Positions 49,070 to 57,920 of a stretch of DNA of 64,000 nucleotides are shown in pieces (positions within the stretch are counted from its first letter, which is position 1; each line of letters begins with the position of its first letter). Below the pieces are notes generated by a model. It searched no databases. It saw only the letters and a list, made by a program, of their open reading frames with translations, and was not told the origin of the DNA. Both the position numbers and the translations under genes were made by a program. Where the stretch lies: NCBI RefSeq assembly GCF_042652085.1, contig NZ_JBHSJF010000001.1:310001-374000 (forward strand), written 5' to 3'. The DNA comes from Flaviflagellibacter deserti (GTDB lineage Bacteria; Pseudomonadota; Alphaproteobacteria; Rhizobiales; Methylopilaceae).

Positions 49070-49105
49070 AATATCAAAAACTGATAATCAACTGAAGTTG
49101 ATATT
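49070..49105. promoter_or_regulatory. palindromic operator region of parDE
   Basis: A perfect 16-bp palindrome ATCAACTGAAGTTGAT lies at 49087-49102. In addition AATATCAA (49070-49077) is the exact inverse of TTGATATT (49098-49105). The segment is AT-rich and 19-54 nt before parD, as expected for an autoregulated ParD operator. Confidence 0.65.
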
Positions 49106-49109
49106 CCGC

Positions 49110-50042
49110 TCAGTCAAACAAACTGGAGACAGACTTCTCTTCCGATGTGCGGGCGATCGCCTCGCCGAGCAGGCTCGCGATCGAGACCGTACGGATGTTG
49201 CGAGCGACACGCACGGCTTCCGTCGGCTGGATCGAGTCGGTCAGGACAAGCGATTTCAGCTTCGAGGCGGTGATGCGGGCGACCGCGCCGCCCGAAAGCA
49301 CGCCGTGGGTGATATAGGCGTGGACCTCTTCCGCCCCCTGTTCGATCAGGGCCTCGGCGGCGTTCACCAGTGTGCCGCCGGAATCGATGATGTCGTCTAC
49401 GAGGATGCAGGTCTTGCCCTTCACGTCGCCGATGACATTCATCACCTCGCTCTCGCCCGGGCGCTCGCGGCGCTTGTCGACGATTGCGAGCGAGGCGTCG
49501 ATGCGCTTGGCGACCGCGCGGGCGCGCACCACGCCGCCGACGTCGGGCGAGATCACCGCGAGGTTCTTCAGCGGGATGTGTTCCTGGATGTCGCGGACGA
49601 GCGCCGGCGCCGAGAACAGGTTGTCGGTCGGAATGTCGAAGAAGCCCTGAATCTGGCCGGCGTGCAGATCGAGCGTGAGGACTCGGTCGGCGCCTGCATT
49701 GGTGATCAGGTTGGCGACGAGCTTGGCCGAGATCGGCGTGCGCGGACCGGCTTTGCGGTCCTGGCGGGCATAGCCGAAATAGGGGAGCACGGCGGTGATG
49801 CGGCGGGCCGAGGAGCGGCGGAGCGCATCGATGATGATGAGCAGCTCCATCAGGTGGTCGTTCGCCGGGAACGAGGTCGACTGAATGACGAACACGTCCT
49901 CGCCGCGCACGTTCTCCAGGATCTCGACGAATATCTCCATGTCGGCGAAGCGCCGGACATTGGCTCTGGTCAGCGGGGTCTGGAGGTAGGCAGCAATCGC
50001 CTCCGCCAACGGACGGTTGGAATTGCCCGCGACGAGCTTCAT
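49110..50042 (-). CDS. prs: ribose-phosphate pyrophosphokinase
   Basis: A 310-residue class I PRPP synthetase. Conserved segments are NVRGEDVFVIQSTSFPANDHLMELLIIIDALRR, YFGYARQDRK, the PRPP-binding loop ILVDDIIDSGGTLVNAAEAL and VLTLDLHAGQIQGFF. It makes PRPP for purine, pyrimidine, His and Trp synthesis and for apt. Its upstream region carries a possible promoter at 50097-50125. Confidence 0.97.
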   Translation of the reverse strand: MKLVAGNSNRPLAEAIAAYLQTPLTRANVRRFADMEIFVEILENVRGEDVFVIQSTSFPANDHLMELLIIIDALRRSSARRITAVLPYFGYARQDRKAGPRTPISAKLVANLITNAGADRVLTLDLHAGQIQGFFDIPTDNLFSAPALVRDIQEHIPLKNLAVISPDVGGVVRARAVAKRIDASLAIVDKRRERPGESEVMNVIGDVKGKTCILVDDIIDSGGTLVNAAEALIEQGAEEVHAYITHGVLSGGAVARITASKLKSLVLTDSIQPTEAVRVARNIRTVSIASLLGEAIARTSEEKSVSSLFD

Positions 50043-50096
50043 CGAAAATCCCCAGGCCGGGGGCCCGCGTCTGCCGGCCCGTTCTCTTTGGAGCGG

Positions 50097-50125
50097 CTCT
50101 TATCAGGGCGGGGCGACACGCTCAA
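50097..50125 (-). promoter_or_regulatory. possible prs promoter
   Basis: On the minus strand TTGAGC (50125-50120) and TAAGAG (50102-50097) are separated by 17 bases, about 55 nt before the prs start codon. The -10 is only a partial match. Confidence 0.35.
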
Positions 50126-50184
50126 TGTCTCACTCGCCGCAGCGGTTAATTGTTGCAGCGTTGTGACAGGGTGTGGCCTTGCGG

Positions 50185-50961
50185 TTACGACGAAAGTGCA
50201 ATGGCCGCGACCAGTCGCCCATAGTCCGGTTCGCCCCGATGGGTGGTGCGGCGGTACGAGAAGAACCGCTCCTCGTCGGAATAGGTGTCGAGATCGAGGT
50301 CGACGACAGAGCCGATCTCGGTCCGGTTCAGGCGTCGGACAATGTAGCCGCCGAGATCGAACATCGAATGTCCGTCCTTGACGGATGGAACGAAGAAAAC
50401 ACGGTTCTCACCATCGGCATCGCAGAAGCGCTCGACGAATTCCGAGCCGACCTCGTAGCTCTTCTGCCGGATGCAGGGTCCCAGCACGACGGCGATGCTG
50501 CCTCGTCGTGCGCCCAGCTTTTCCATCGCATTGACGGTCGCATCGAGGACTCCGGTGAGCGCGCCCTTCCATCCCGCATGCGCCGCGCCGATCACGCGCG
50601 CTTCCGCATCGGCGAACAGGATCGGCCCGCAATCGGCGGTTCCGATCCCGACGGCCAGATCGGGCGTGGAGGTGACGACCGCGTCCGCCTGCGGGGCTTC
50701 TCCGGGTAGCCAGGGTACCAGGGCCGTCACCGCTGTCGCGGAATGGATCTGGTAGGGCGTGGCGAGCATGTTCTCCTCGACACCCAACGCCTCGGTCATC
50801 CGCCGCCGGTTCTCCATGACGGCCTTCGGATCGTCATTCGAGCCGCGTCCACCATTCAGGCTCGCATAAATACCCTTCGACACGCCGCCCTGACGGGTGA
50901 AGAAGGCGTGCCGGATGCCCGGGAGAGTGAGTGACGGCGCGGTGATGAAGGAGGCATTCAT
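50185..50961 (-). CDS. pgeF: peptidoglycan editing factor PgeF (YfiH, laccase-domain)
   Basis: A 258-residue DUF152 protein: RHAFFTRQGGVSKGIYASLNGGRGSNDDP, the zinc and catalytic motifs GTADCGPILFAD, GAAHAGWKGAL and LGPCIRQKSYEV. PgeF removes misincorporated L-Ser from peptidoglycan precursors; family members also show purine nucleosidase activity. It is the last gene of lgt-midA-pgeF; its start overlaps the midA stop. Confidence 0.93.
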   Translation of the reverse strand: MNASFITAPSLTLPGIRHAFFTRQGGVSKGIYASLNGGRGSNDDPKAVMENRRRMTEALGVEENMLATPYQIHSATAVTALVPWLPGEAPQADAVVTSTPDLAVGIGTADCGPILFADAEARVIGAAHAGWKGALTGVLDATVNAMEKLGARRGSIAVVLGPCIRQKSYEVGSEFVERFCDADGENRVFFVPSVKDGHSMFDLGGYIVRRLNRTEIGSVVDLDLDTYSDEERFFSYRRTTHRGEPDYGRLVAAIALSS

Positions 50962-52037
50962 TCAGGCAGATCCTCGAAACCGGGCAGGGGAGGCAGGCCC
51001 GACGTCAGCGCGAGTACCTTGAACAGCGAACCCATACCGGTCGGTTCCGCATCGGTCAGCCGGTCGAACGCCGCATCGATCGCGACGCGCTGCTCGGGCG
51101 TCGCCTTCTCTTTCAGGATCGCGGCGCGATTTGCCAATCCCATCCGCAACAGGAATTCGCGTTGCGTGGTCGGCCCCAGCACGTCGACGCCGGTCTCCTG
51201 GCCAGCTGCGGCAAGCGCGGAAAAATCGACATGCGCGGTCAGGTCCGCTGCGCCGAGATCGGTCAGGACATCGGTGAATTGGTGGTCGCGCACCGCCTGC
51301 AACGTATCGCCTGCGCCGGACTGGGCATGGCCGTAATCGATGACGATCACCGCGCCCTTGTCGCGTGCGATGCGCGAAGCGAGCGTCCGCACGATCTGCA
51401 GGCTGGCAGGCGATGTCTCGACCATGCTGCCCGCGGGCATGCCGCGCAGAACGGACGGGACTAGAGCGTCGGCGCGTTGCGGGGAGAGCCCGAACGCGAG
51501 CTTCTCGCCGGTCAGGCCGACCACGCGCTCGTGCCAGCCTTCCCCGATGCGCACGAACTGCTGGATCGGTAGCGCATCGAAGAATTCGTTGGCGATGACG
51601 ATGAGCGGGCCGTCGGGGATGTCCTCAGCCGCGTCATGCCAACTGAGCGAGGGTGCGATACCGGTAAGCGTCCTCGCCTGAGCCGCGCGCAAGGTGGGGC
51701 TCGTCTCGACGAGGTGGACGGAGGCGGCATTGATGAAGCCCGGCACGATGCCGGCCGCGCGCAGGGCATCGGACATTAGCGTTCCGCGCCCGGGCCCGAG
51801 TTCGACCAGCCGGAACGAGGCCGGCGATCCCATAGCCGACCAGGTCACGGCGGCGAGGATGCCGAGCAGTTCGCCGAACATCTGGCTGATCTCGGGCGAG
51901 GTGGTGAAGTCGCCCGTCGCGCCAAGCGGATCGCGTGTCGCATAATAATGGGCGTTCGCGAGACCCACCACCCGAGCGACCGAAAGCGGCCCCTCGATTG
52001 CGATGCGCTGGTGGATATCGGCTTCTACCGGGGTCAT
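50958..52037 (-). CDS. MidA/NDUFAF7-type SAM-dependent methyltransferase
   Basis: A 359-residue COG1565 methyltransferase: VGLANAHYYATRDPLGATGDFTTSPEISQMFGELLG is diagnostic, followed by the SAM loop LVELGPGRGTLMSDALR and IANEFFDALPIQQFV. The mitochondrial homologue NDUFAF7 methylates an arginine of complex I; the bacterial target is likely similar but not shown. The ATG overlaps the lgt stop codon (ATGA), and its own stop overlaps pgeF. Confidence 0.93.
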   Translation of the reverse strand: MTPVEADIHQRIAIEGPLSVARVVGLANAHYYATRDPLGATGDFTTSPEISQMFGELLGILAAVTWSAMGSPASFRLVELGPGRGTLMSDALRAAGIVPGFINAASVHLVETSPTLRAAQARTLTGIAPSLSWHDAAEDIPDGPLIVIANEFFDALPIQQFVRIGEGWHERVVGLTGEKLAFGLSPQRADALVPSVLRGMPAGSMVETSPASLQIVRTLASRIARDKGAVIVIDYGHAQSGAGDTLQAVRDHQFTDVLTDLGAADLTAHVDFSALAAAGQETGVDVLGPTTQREFLLRMGLANRAAILKEKATPEQRVAIDAAFDRLTDAEPTGMGSLFKVLALTSGLPPLPGFEDLPE

Positions 52038-52849
52038 GCCTTTGCCGGCTCACGGGCGGTTGCGACGAGGGCGATGCCGACCAGTATCATCGGCAGTGAC
52101 AGGATCATGCCCATGGTCAGTCCGCCCGCAAGGAAGCCGATCTGCACGTCCGGCTGCCGGAAGAATTCGCCGATGATACGGGCGATGCCGTAGCCGATCA
52201 GGAACACGCCACCTGCAAGTCCGGGACGTTTCAACCCGCCTTTTCGCACCAGCGTCATCATCACGACGAACAGGACGATACCCTCCAGTCCTGCCTGATA
52301 GATCTGGCTCGGATGACGCGGATCGGGTCCGGCATTGGGAAAGACCATCGCCCAGGGTACGTCGGTGACGCGGCCCCAGAGTTCGCCGTTCACGAAATTG
52401 GCGATACGGCCGAAGAACAGGCCGATCGGTACCACGGCCGCCGCGAGATCGAACAGTTCCCGCACATCGATCCCGCGCCGCCGGGCCATGACCCACATCG
52501 CGAGGATCGTTCCGAGCAGTCCGCCATGGAAGGACATGCCTCCCTCCCAGACCCGGAAAGCCTCGGTGGGATGTTCGATGTAGTAGGAGAGATTGTAGAA
52601 CAGCACGTATCCGAGTCGTCCCCCGAGCACGACGCCCACCGCGATGTAGACGAGGAAGTCGTCGAGCCCAGCATCGTCGAGCGGCGGCTTTCGTCCCCAG
52701 AGCTGCGGCGCGCGGATGAGGCGGCGGCACAGCCACCAGCCGAGCAGCAGCCCGAGGACATAAGCGAGCGCGTACCAGCGCACGGCGAACGGGCCGATAG
52801 CGAAGGCGATCGGGTCGATCTCGGGGAACGGAATGGCGATTGGAGGCAT
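52034..52849 (-). CDS. lgt: prolipoprotein diacylglyceryl transferase
   Basis: A 271-residue, about seven-helix inner-membrane enzyme. Hallmarks are GGRLGYVLFYNL, WEGGMSFHGGLLG with the essential histidine, the Lgt signature FGRIANFVNGELWGRVTD, and DPRHPSQIYQ. It transfers diacylglycerol to the lipobox cysteine. The ATG at 52849 is chosen because the first conserved residues PFPEIDPIAFAIGPFAVRWYALAY follow; an upstream start at 52912 adds an Arg-rich unconserved part. It is divergent from ubiK. Confidence 0.96.
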   Translation of the reverse strand: MPPIAIPFPEIDPIAFAIGPFAVRWYALAYVLGLLLGWWLCRRLIRAPQLWGRKPPLDDAGLDDFLVYIAVGVVLGGRLGYVLFYNLSYYIEHPTEAFRVWEGGMSFHGGLLGTILAMWVMARRRGIDVRELFDLAAAVVPIGLFFGRIANFVNGELWGRVTDVPWAMVFPNAGPDPRHPSQIYQAGLEGIVLFVVMMTLVRKGGLKRPGLAGGVFLIGYGIARIIGEFFRQPDVQIGFLAGGLTMGMILSLPMILVGIALVATAREPAKA

Positions 52850-52947
52850 GAAGACGGGGTGGACGCGCCGAAGTGCGCTCTTCTCCTTGAACCGGCGATA
52901 TGCGATGTCCATTTGACATTTGTCTAGAAGGGCGGAAAAGCTCAGCC

Positions 52948-53223
52948 ATGACCCAGACGACTGGCCGCTTGTTCGATGGTCTCGGCCGCCTCATGACGGA
53001 CGCGATTGGTGTGGCCGACAGCGCCAAGCGCGAAATCGACACCATCGTGAAGAACCAGGCTGAGCGCATTCTCGGCGATCTCGACCTCGTCAAACGCGAG
53101 GAATTCGAGGCTGTGCGCGAACTGGCTCGGAACGCCCGCTCCGAGGCTGAGGCCCTCTCGGCCCGTGTAACCGCTCTGGAAGAGAAGATCGCGCGTCTCA
53201 ACACGCCTTCTTCGCCGGAATAA
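52948..53223 (+). CDS. ubiK: UbiK/BMFP-family ubiquinone biosynthesis accessory factor
   Basis: A 91-residue protein that is largely helical: MTQTTGRLFDGLGRLMTDAIGVADSAKREID (membrane-active amphipathic part) and a C-terminal coiled coil VKREEFEAVRELARNARSEAEALSARVTALEEKIARL, the trimeric BMFP coiled coil. UbiK assists ubiquinone synthesis in the cytosol. The ATG at 52948 starts the conserved region. Divergent location from lgt is typical in the group. Confidence 0.88.
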   Translation: MTQTTGRLFDGLGRLMTDAIGVADSAKREIDTIVKNQAERILGDLDLVKREEFEAVRELARNARSEAEALSARVTALEEKIARLNTPSSPE

Positions 53224-53402
53224 CAAGGCAGTCTTCTGATTTTCATTTTGTGCGGGATAGAAGGGGTTCGCCCTTTGCGGGTGTGTTCAGTGGCACACGC
53301 CCGGCGATATAGTGTTTCTGCGTCGAGTCGATCGCGCTCGGCGGCGTTTGTGGCGTTGGGCGTGCGACTAGGGCGCGTGAGCGGCCACCGGGTGGAGGCC
53401 CC

Positions 53403-53903
53403 ATGGACCTGACCGAATTGGACCTTGAGCGCGCCGGCAACCCCGTCGATGTCATCGAACAATTGGCCAGTACGAATGACTGGATGTTCGACCGCTCGGC
53501 GGAAGACGAGATCACCATCAATGTCGGCGGCAGCTGGACGGACTATCACGTCTCGATCACTTGGATGGACGACATCGAGGCGCTGCACATCGCCTGCGCC
53601 TTCGATCTGAAGGTTCCGGAAGCGCGCCGTTCCGAAGTCCTGCGCCTGCTCAACATGGTCAACGAGCAGATGTGGGTCGGCCATTTCGACCTCTGGAGCG
53701 GCGAGGGCCTCGTCCTCTACCGCCACGCGCTTCTGCTTGCCGGCGGAGCCGAGGCGACCGATCGGCAGTGCGCGGCCCTGCTGTCGTCTGCGACCGATGC
53801 CTGCGAGCGCTACTACCAGGCATTCCAGTTCGTGATGTGGGCGGGCAAGAGCGCGCGCGAAGCTTTCGACGCGGTTATTTTCGACACTGCCGGCCGGGCC
53901 TGA
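53403..53903 (+). CDS. YbjN-domain protein
   Basis: A 166-residue protein matching the YbjN family (type III secretion chaperone-like fold): NPVDVIEQLASTNDWMFDRSAEDEITINVGGSW, MDDIEALHIACAFDLKVPEARRSEVLRLLNMVNEQMWVGHFDLW and LLAGGAEATDRQCAALLSSATDACERYYQAFQFV. Function is unclear. The ATG directly follows GGAGG. It is 6 nt ahead of proC, so an operon YbjN-proC is likely. The 179 bp upstream, after ubiK, hold no gene and should contain the promoter. Confidence 0.9.
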   Translation: MDLTELDLERAGNPVDVIEQLASTNDWMFDRSAEDEITINVGGSWTDYHVSITWMDDIEALHIACAFDLKVPEARRSEVLRLLNMVNEQMWVGHFDLWSGEGLVLYRHALLLAGGAEATDRQCAALLSSATDACERYYQAFQFVMWAGKSAREAFDAVIFDTAGRA

Positions 53904-53909
53904 CCTTTC

Positions 53910-54728
53910 ATGGCGGAATGGCTGCAGATTCCCGGCCCGCTTCTCCTCGTCGGAGCCGGGAAGATGGGCGGAGCCATGCTGGACGGCTGGATCAATCTCG
54001 GCCTCGATCCCAAATCGACCTACGTCATCGATCCGCAGCCTTCTCCCGAGATGGTCGCCTCGCTCGAGGCATCCGGCGTGACGCTGAATCCGACCGAAAT
54101 GCCGATGCCGGCGGTCATCATCCTCGCGGTGAAACCGCAGATGGCGGATGCGGTGCTGCCGACGCTTCGATCCTACATCCACCAGACGCTCGTCATCTCG
54201 GTGATGGCTGGCAAGACCTTGGCGACGCTCGAGGCCGGGCTTCCCGCTGGAGCCGCCGTCGTCCGCGCCATGCCCAACACGCCTGCCGCTGTCGGGCGAA
54301 GCATCACCGTGCTCGTCGCCAATGACAAGGTCGCGCAGTCGCAGCGCGAGATCGCCGATAGCCTGATGGCCGCCGTCGGCGAGGTCGCCTGGCTCGAGGA
54401 CGAGAGCCTGATGGACGCGGTTACCGCCGTTTCCGGGTCCGGTCCGGCCTATGTTTTCCTGCTCGCCGAGACACTGACCTATGCCGGCCTGCGCGCCGGC
54501 CTCTCAGCCGACATGGCGGCGACGCTTGCTCGGGCGACCGTCGCGGGTGCGGGGGAGCTTCTCCACCGGACTGACATCCCGCCGGCGGTGCTTCGCAAGA
54601 ATGTGACCTCGCCGGGCGGCACGACAGCCGCCGCGCTGGACGTCCTGATGGCCGATGACGGCATGGAAGCCTTGATGATCAAGGCCGTAGAGGCGGCGGC
54701 GAAGCGCTCGCGCGAGCTCGGGAGCTAG
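53910..54728 (+). CDS. proC: pyrroline-5-carboxylate reductase
   Basis: A 272-residue P5C reductase. The NAD(P)-binding loop is VGAGKMGGAMLDGW, followed by ILAVKPQMADAVLP, RAMPNTPAAVGRS and the C-terminal helix-bundle signature GSGPAYVFLLAETLTYAGLRAGLSADMA ... VTSPGGTTAAALDVL. It catalyses the last step of proline synthesis. It forms a unit with the YbjN gene upstream. Confidence 0.96.
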   Translation: MAEWLQIPGPLLLVGAGKMGGAMLDGWINLGLDPKSTYVIDPQPSPEMVASLEASGVTLNPTEMPMPAVIILAVKPQMADAVLPTLRSYIHQTLVISVMAGKTLATLEAGLPAGAAVVRAMPNTPAAVGRSITVLVANDKVAQSQREIADSLMAAVGEVAWLEDESLMDAVTAVSGSGPAYVFLLAETLTYAGLRAGLSADMAATLARATVAGAGELLHRTDIPPAVLRKNVTSPGGTTAAALDVLMADDGMEALMIKAVEAAAKRSRELGS

Positions 54729-54811
54729 GCTCCCGCCAATCCTTCTATTGGACAGCAGCGTTGGCGGCCCTAAAATCCGTCCGTGCAGTTCCCCCGAGGA
54801 GGATTTCGGTC

Positions 54812-55507
54812 GTGGCTTCGAAACCTGAAAACGGCTCCGTTCACCAGCGCGCGATCGACGCCCTGATGGCACTTCTCGCGGAGAAGGACTGGAACGACGT
54901 CTCCTTGATCGAGATCGCCAGTCGGTCGGGCCTGACGCTCGCCGAACTCCGAGGGGCGTTCCCATCCAAGGGAGCCATCCTGGCAGGCTTCGCACGCACG
55001 ATCGACCAGCAGGTCCTGAAGGGTGACGAGGGCGCGACCGACCTCGAAGACCAGCCGCCGCGTGAACGTCTTTTCGACGTCGTCATGCGCCGCTTCGATG
55101 CGCTGAAACCCTATAAGGCGGCGATCCGCAGCGCCCGCAAGGGATTGCTGAACGATCCGCTGGCGGCCTCCGCCTGGAACAGGGTCGAGACGAATTCGGC
55201 GCAGTGGATGCTGGCCGCGGCCGGCATCGAGGAGAGCGGCGCGACGGCCGCGGTGAAGGCGCAGGGCCTCGCCGTCATCTTCGCGCGCGTCCTCAGGACC
55301 TGGCTCGACGACGATGATAGCGACATGCCCAAGACCATGCGCGAACTCGACCGCCAGCTTCGCTATGCCGAACGCCTGGTCGAAACCGGCGACGTCATTC
55401 TCGGTGCTTGCCGGCCGTTCCGGGGTGCGATCGAAAGCCTGCTTGCGCGCCGCCCGAGAAAACGGGAAACGGAAGCAACGACCGAAGACGCCACATCGGC
55501 GATCTGA
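54812..55507 (+). CDS. TetR-like transcriptional regulator
   Basis: A 231-residue protein with an N-terminal TetR-type HTH (RAIDALMALLAEKDWNDVSLIEIASRSGLTLAELRGAFPSKGAILAGFARTIDQQVL) and a C-terminal ligand/dimer domain (RLFDVVMRRFDALKPYKAAIRSARKGLL). The latter resembles the COQ9-like TetR group. A GTG start at 54812 is chosen since GAGGAGG lies upstream. The target genes are unknown; it is followed by csaA. Confidence 0.85.
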   Translation: MASKPENGSVHQRAIDALMALLAEKDWNDVSLIEIASRSGLTLAELRGAFPSKGAILAGFARTIDQQVLKGDEGATDLEDQPPRERLFDVVMRRFDALKPYKAAIRSARKGLLNDPLAASAWNRVETNSAQWMLAAAGIEESGATAAVKAQGLAVIFARVLRTWLDDDDSDMPKTMRELDRQLRYAERLVETGDVILGACRPFRGAIESLLARRPRKRETEATTEDATSAI

Positions 55508-55527
55508 CGGGGCAATATCGGGGCATC

Positions 55528-55884
55528 ATGGCTGAGAGCGACGCACGTCCGGGCGAGATCGATTTCTCCGATTTCATGAAGGTCGACATCCGGGTCGGCA
55601 CCGTCGTTGACGTCGAGGCATTTCCGGAGGCACGCAAGCCGGCCTGGAAGCTCCGCATCGACTTCGGCGAGGAGATCGGCATCAAGCGCTCCTCGGCGCA
55701 GATCGCCCATTACGAGGCGGAGCAGCTCGTCGGCCGTCAGGTGCTGGCGGTGGTGAACTTCCCGCCGCGCCAGATCGGCAAGTTCATGTCGCAGGTGCTA
55801 ACCCTCGGCCTGCCCGATGCCGAGGGCAGGGTGATCCTGATCAGTCCGGAACGCGATATCCCGAACGGCGGACGCCTGTTTTAG
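55528..55884 (+). CDS. csaA: tRNA-binding protein CsaA
   Basis: A 118-residue OB-fold protein: DFMKVDIRVGTVVDVEAFPEARKPAWKLRIDFGEEIGIKRSSAQI, then VVNFPPRQIGKFMSQVLTLGL and the C-terminal SPERDIPNGGRLF, which are all CsaA motifs. CsaA binds tRNA as a dimer and has been linked with chaperone activity. The ATG at 55528 opens 20 nt after the tetR-like gene stop. It converges with the histidine kinase gene, separated by 12 nt. Confidence 0.93.
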   Translation: MAESDARPGEIDFSDFMKVDIRVGTVVDVEAFPEARKPAWKLRIDFGEEIGIKRSSAQIAHYEAEQLVGRQVLAVVNFPPRQIGKFMSQVLTLGLPDAEGRVILISPERDIPNGGRLF

Positions 55885-55896
55885 GGGCTCCACCCC

Positions 55897-57210
55897 TCAC
55901 GCCGGGATATGAAATCGTGCCCGCAGGCCGCCGAGCGGGCTGTCCGACAGGTCGATATCGCCGCCATGGCTCCGCGCCACATCGCGCGCGATCGCGAGGC
56001 CCAGTCCGGACCCGGGATGATCGAGGTTCCGAGCGTGGTCGAGCCGCACGAACGGCCGGAACACCTCGTCCCGCTGGTCGGACGGAATGCCGGGACCGTC
56101 GTCGTCGATCGTGATCGCGAGTTCCCGCCCGCTATGCGTCGCCTTCACCTCGACCCGTCGGCCGAAGCGGCAGGCATTGGTCACGAGATTGGTCAGTGCT
56201 CGTTTCAAGGCATCCGGCCGGGCGAGGATTTCCGGATCGCCAGTCATTGAAACCGAGACCTTCTTGCCCATGCGCGCGGTGTCGTTCTTGATTTCCGCGA
56301 GTACCGCCTGGATGTCCAGCGGTGTCGCGGTTTCCTCGGCATCGCCCTTGGTGAAGGCCAGATAGCCCTCCAGCATCCGCTCCATTTCGGAAACGTCGGA
56401 TTCGAGATCCGCGATTTCCGGTCGGGGAGGGAGGAGGGCGATCTGCAGTCTCAGGCGTGTCAGCACGGTCCTGAGATCGTGTGACACGCCGGCCAGCATC
56501 GAGGTCCGCTGTTCGATCTGCCGCTCGATGCGGTCCTTCATCGCGAAGAAGGCGGCCGTCGCGCGCCGCACCTCGCGTGCGCCGCGTACCGGGAACGGCG
56601 CGACGTCTCTGCCCTTGCCGAGATTCTCGGCGGCGTCGGCAAGTTGAAGGATCGGCCGGATCTGGTTGCGCAGGAACAGGATCGAGACCGTCAGCAGAAC
56701 GATCGAAGCGCCGAACATCCAGACCAGGAAGATATGGGCATTGGCCGCATAGGCCCGATTGCGCGGAACCATGATCTGCATGACGTCGTTCGGCAGCTTG
56801 ATCAGCACCCTTGCGTCGTCGCTCGAGGCGTCGAGCCAGAACGGATATTTGATCTGGAGGGCAAGCTCGTCCGCCAATACGCGCTCCAGAAGTTCGAGCG
56901 CCGACGTGCGGCGCGGCGGCGGCAGCGGGCCACTCGGCAGGAATTGCACGCCTAACGACAGATTCTGGCGCGCCACCCGGATCAGGGTGCTGCGGCCGCT
57001 TGGATCGGGTGAGGACTGATCGAGATCGATCAGGGCGCCGATATCGCGGGCCACGGCAGCCGACAGGCGGTGCGTCGTGAGCGACCAATGGCGCTCCATC
57101 GAGACGAGAGCGAGGATCAGCTGCAAGAGAACCATCGGGACGACGATGATCAGCAGCGAACGGGTGTAGAGGCCCTTCGGCAGGATGGTGTTCGCCCCTT
57201 TTCGCGTCAT
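55897..57210 (-). CDS. sensor histidine kinase (EnvZ-like)
   Basis: A 437-residue kinase with membrane helices at about 17-36 and 160-180, a periplasmic domain of about 120 residues, HAMP (181-235), the DHp histidine H244 (AGVSHDLRTVLTRLRLQ), and an HATPase domain (NLVTNACRFG; DDDGPGIPSD; GSGLGLAIARDVARSHGG). It phosphorylates the response regulator encoded upstream; the two overlap by ATGA. The signal is unknown, but the OmpR/EnvZ-like arrangement suggests an envelope or osmotic cue. Confidence 0.95.
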   Translation of the reverse strand: MTRKGANTILPKGLYTRSLLIIVVPMVLLQLILALVSMERHWSLTTHRLSAAVARDIGALIDLDQSSPDPSGRSTLIRVARQNLSLGVQFLPSGPLPPPRRTSALELLERVLADELALQIKYPFWLDASSDDARVLIKLPNDVMQIMVPRNRAYAANAHIFLVWMFGASIVLLTVSILFLRNQIRPILQLADAAENLGKGRDVAPFPVRGAREVRRATAAFFAMKDRIERQIEQRTSMLAGVSHDLRTVLTRLRLQIALLPPRPEIADLESDVSEMERMLEGYLAFTKGDAEETATPLDIQAVLAEIKNDTARMGKKVSVSMTGDPEILARPDALKRALTNLVTNACRFGRRVEVKATHSGRELAITIDDDGPGIPSDQRDEVFRPFVRLDHARNLDHPGSGLGLAIARDVARSHGGDIDLSDSPLGGLRARFHIPA

Positions 57211-57920
57211 TCGACGAGGAGCCTGTATCCGCTGCCGCGCACGGTCTGGAGGAGCAGGGGGTTGGCGGGGTCTTGCTCGATCTTGCGGCGCAGCCGGTTG
57301 ATCTGCACGTCGACCGCCCGTTCGCCGCTCGCCTCCGGTCCCGCGAGGTCGAGGCGGGAGACGGCGCCGCCACGTTGGGTGGCCAGGATCTTCAGGAGTT
57401 CCCGCTCGCGTTCGGTCAGCCGGATCACCTCATCCCCCCGGCGAAGCTCGCCCCGCCCGGAGTGGAAACTGAAATCGCCGAAGCGGATATCCTCGCCGTT
57501 CGCGGCCGTGCCGGCGGCCGGCTGGCTGCGGCGCAGCAGGCCGGCGATGCGCAGGACCAGTTCCTGCGGATCGAACGGCTTCGCCATGTAGTCGTCGGCG
57601 CCGATTTCGAGGCCGCTGATCCTGTCCTTGGTGTCACCGAGCGCGGTCAGCATGAGAATGGGGACATGCGACTGCTTGCGGACCGCTCTGGTCAGGTCGA
57701 GGCCGGATTGTCCAGGCATCATCACGTCGAGGATCAGCAGGTCGAAGGACAGGCCGGCGAGCTTCGCCAGGGCTTCCTGCGCCGAGGCCGCGCTGGTGAT
57801 CCGATAGCCTCTCTCGGACAGGAAGCGGGAGAGGAGGGACCGGATACGGGTGTCGTCGTCGACGAGAAGGAGATGCGGCGCCTCGTCCGCAATGCCGCCG
57901 CGCTGGCCGTTCCCACTCAC
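57207..57920 (-). CDS. OmpR-family response regulator
   Basis: A 237-residue regulator: receiver domain with acidic pocket (LLLVDDDTR), phospho-acceptor D65 (LLILDVMMPGQSG), T/K switch residues, and a winged-helix DNA-binding domain (RLTERERELLKILATQRGG ... RAVDVQINRLRRKIEQDPANPLLLQTVRGSGYRL). It is the middle gene of a marR-regulator-kinase operon; both junctions overlap by four bases. Confidence 0.95.
   Translation of the reverse strand: MSGNGQRGGIADEAPHLLLVDDDTRIRSLLSRFLSERGYRITSAASAQEALAKLAGLSFDLLILDVMMPGQSGLDLTRAVRKQSHVPILMLTALGDTKDRISGLEIGADDYMAKPFDPQELVLRIAGLLRRSQPAAGTAANGEDIRFGDFSFHSGRGELRRGDEVIRLTERERELLKILATQRGGAVSRLDLAGPEASGERAVDVQINRLRRKIEQDPANPLLLQTVRGSGYRLLVE

Noticed and set aside
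52050..54182. 710-codon minus-strand open frame across lgt, ubiK, the YbjN gene and proC
   Set aside because: It crosses four recognised genes in other frames and has no domain; it is a GC-driven artefact.
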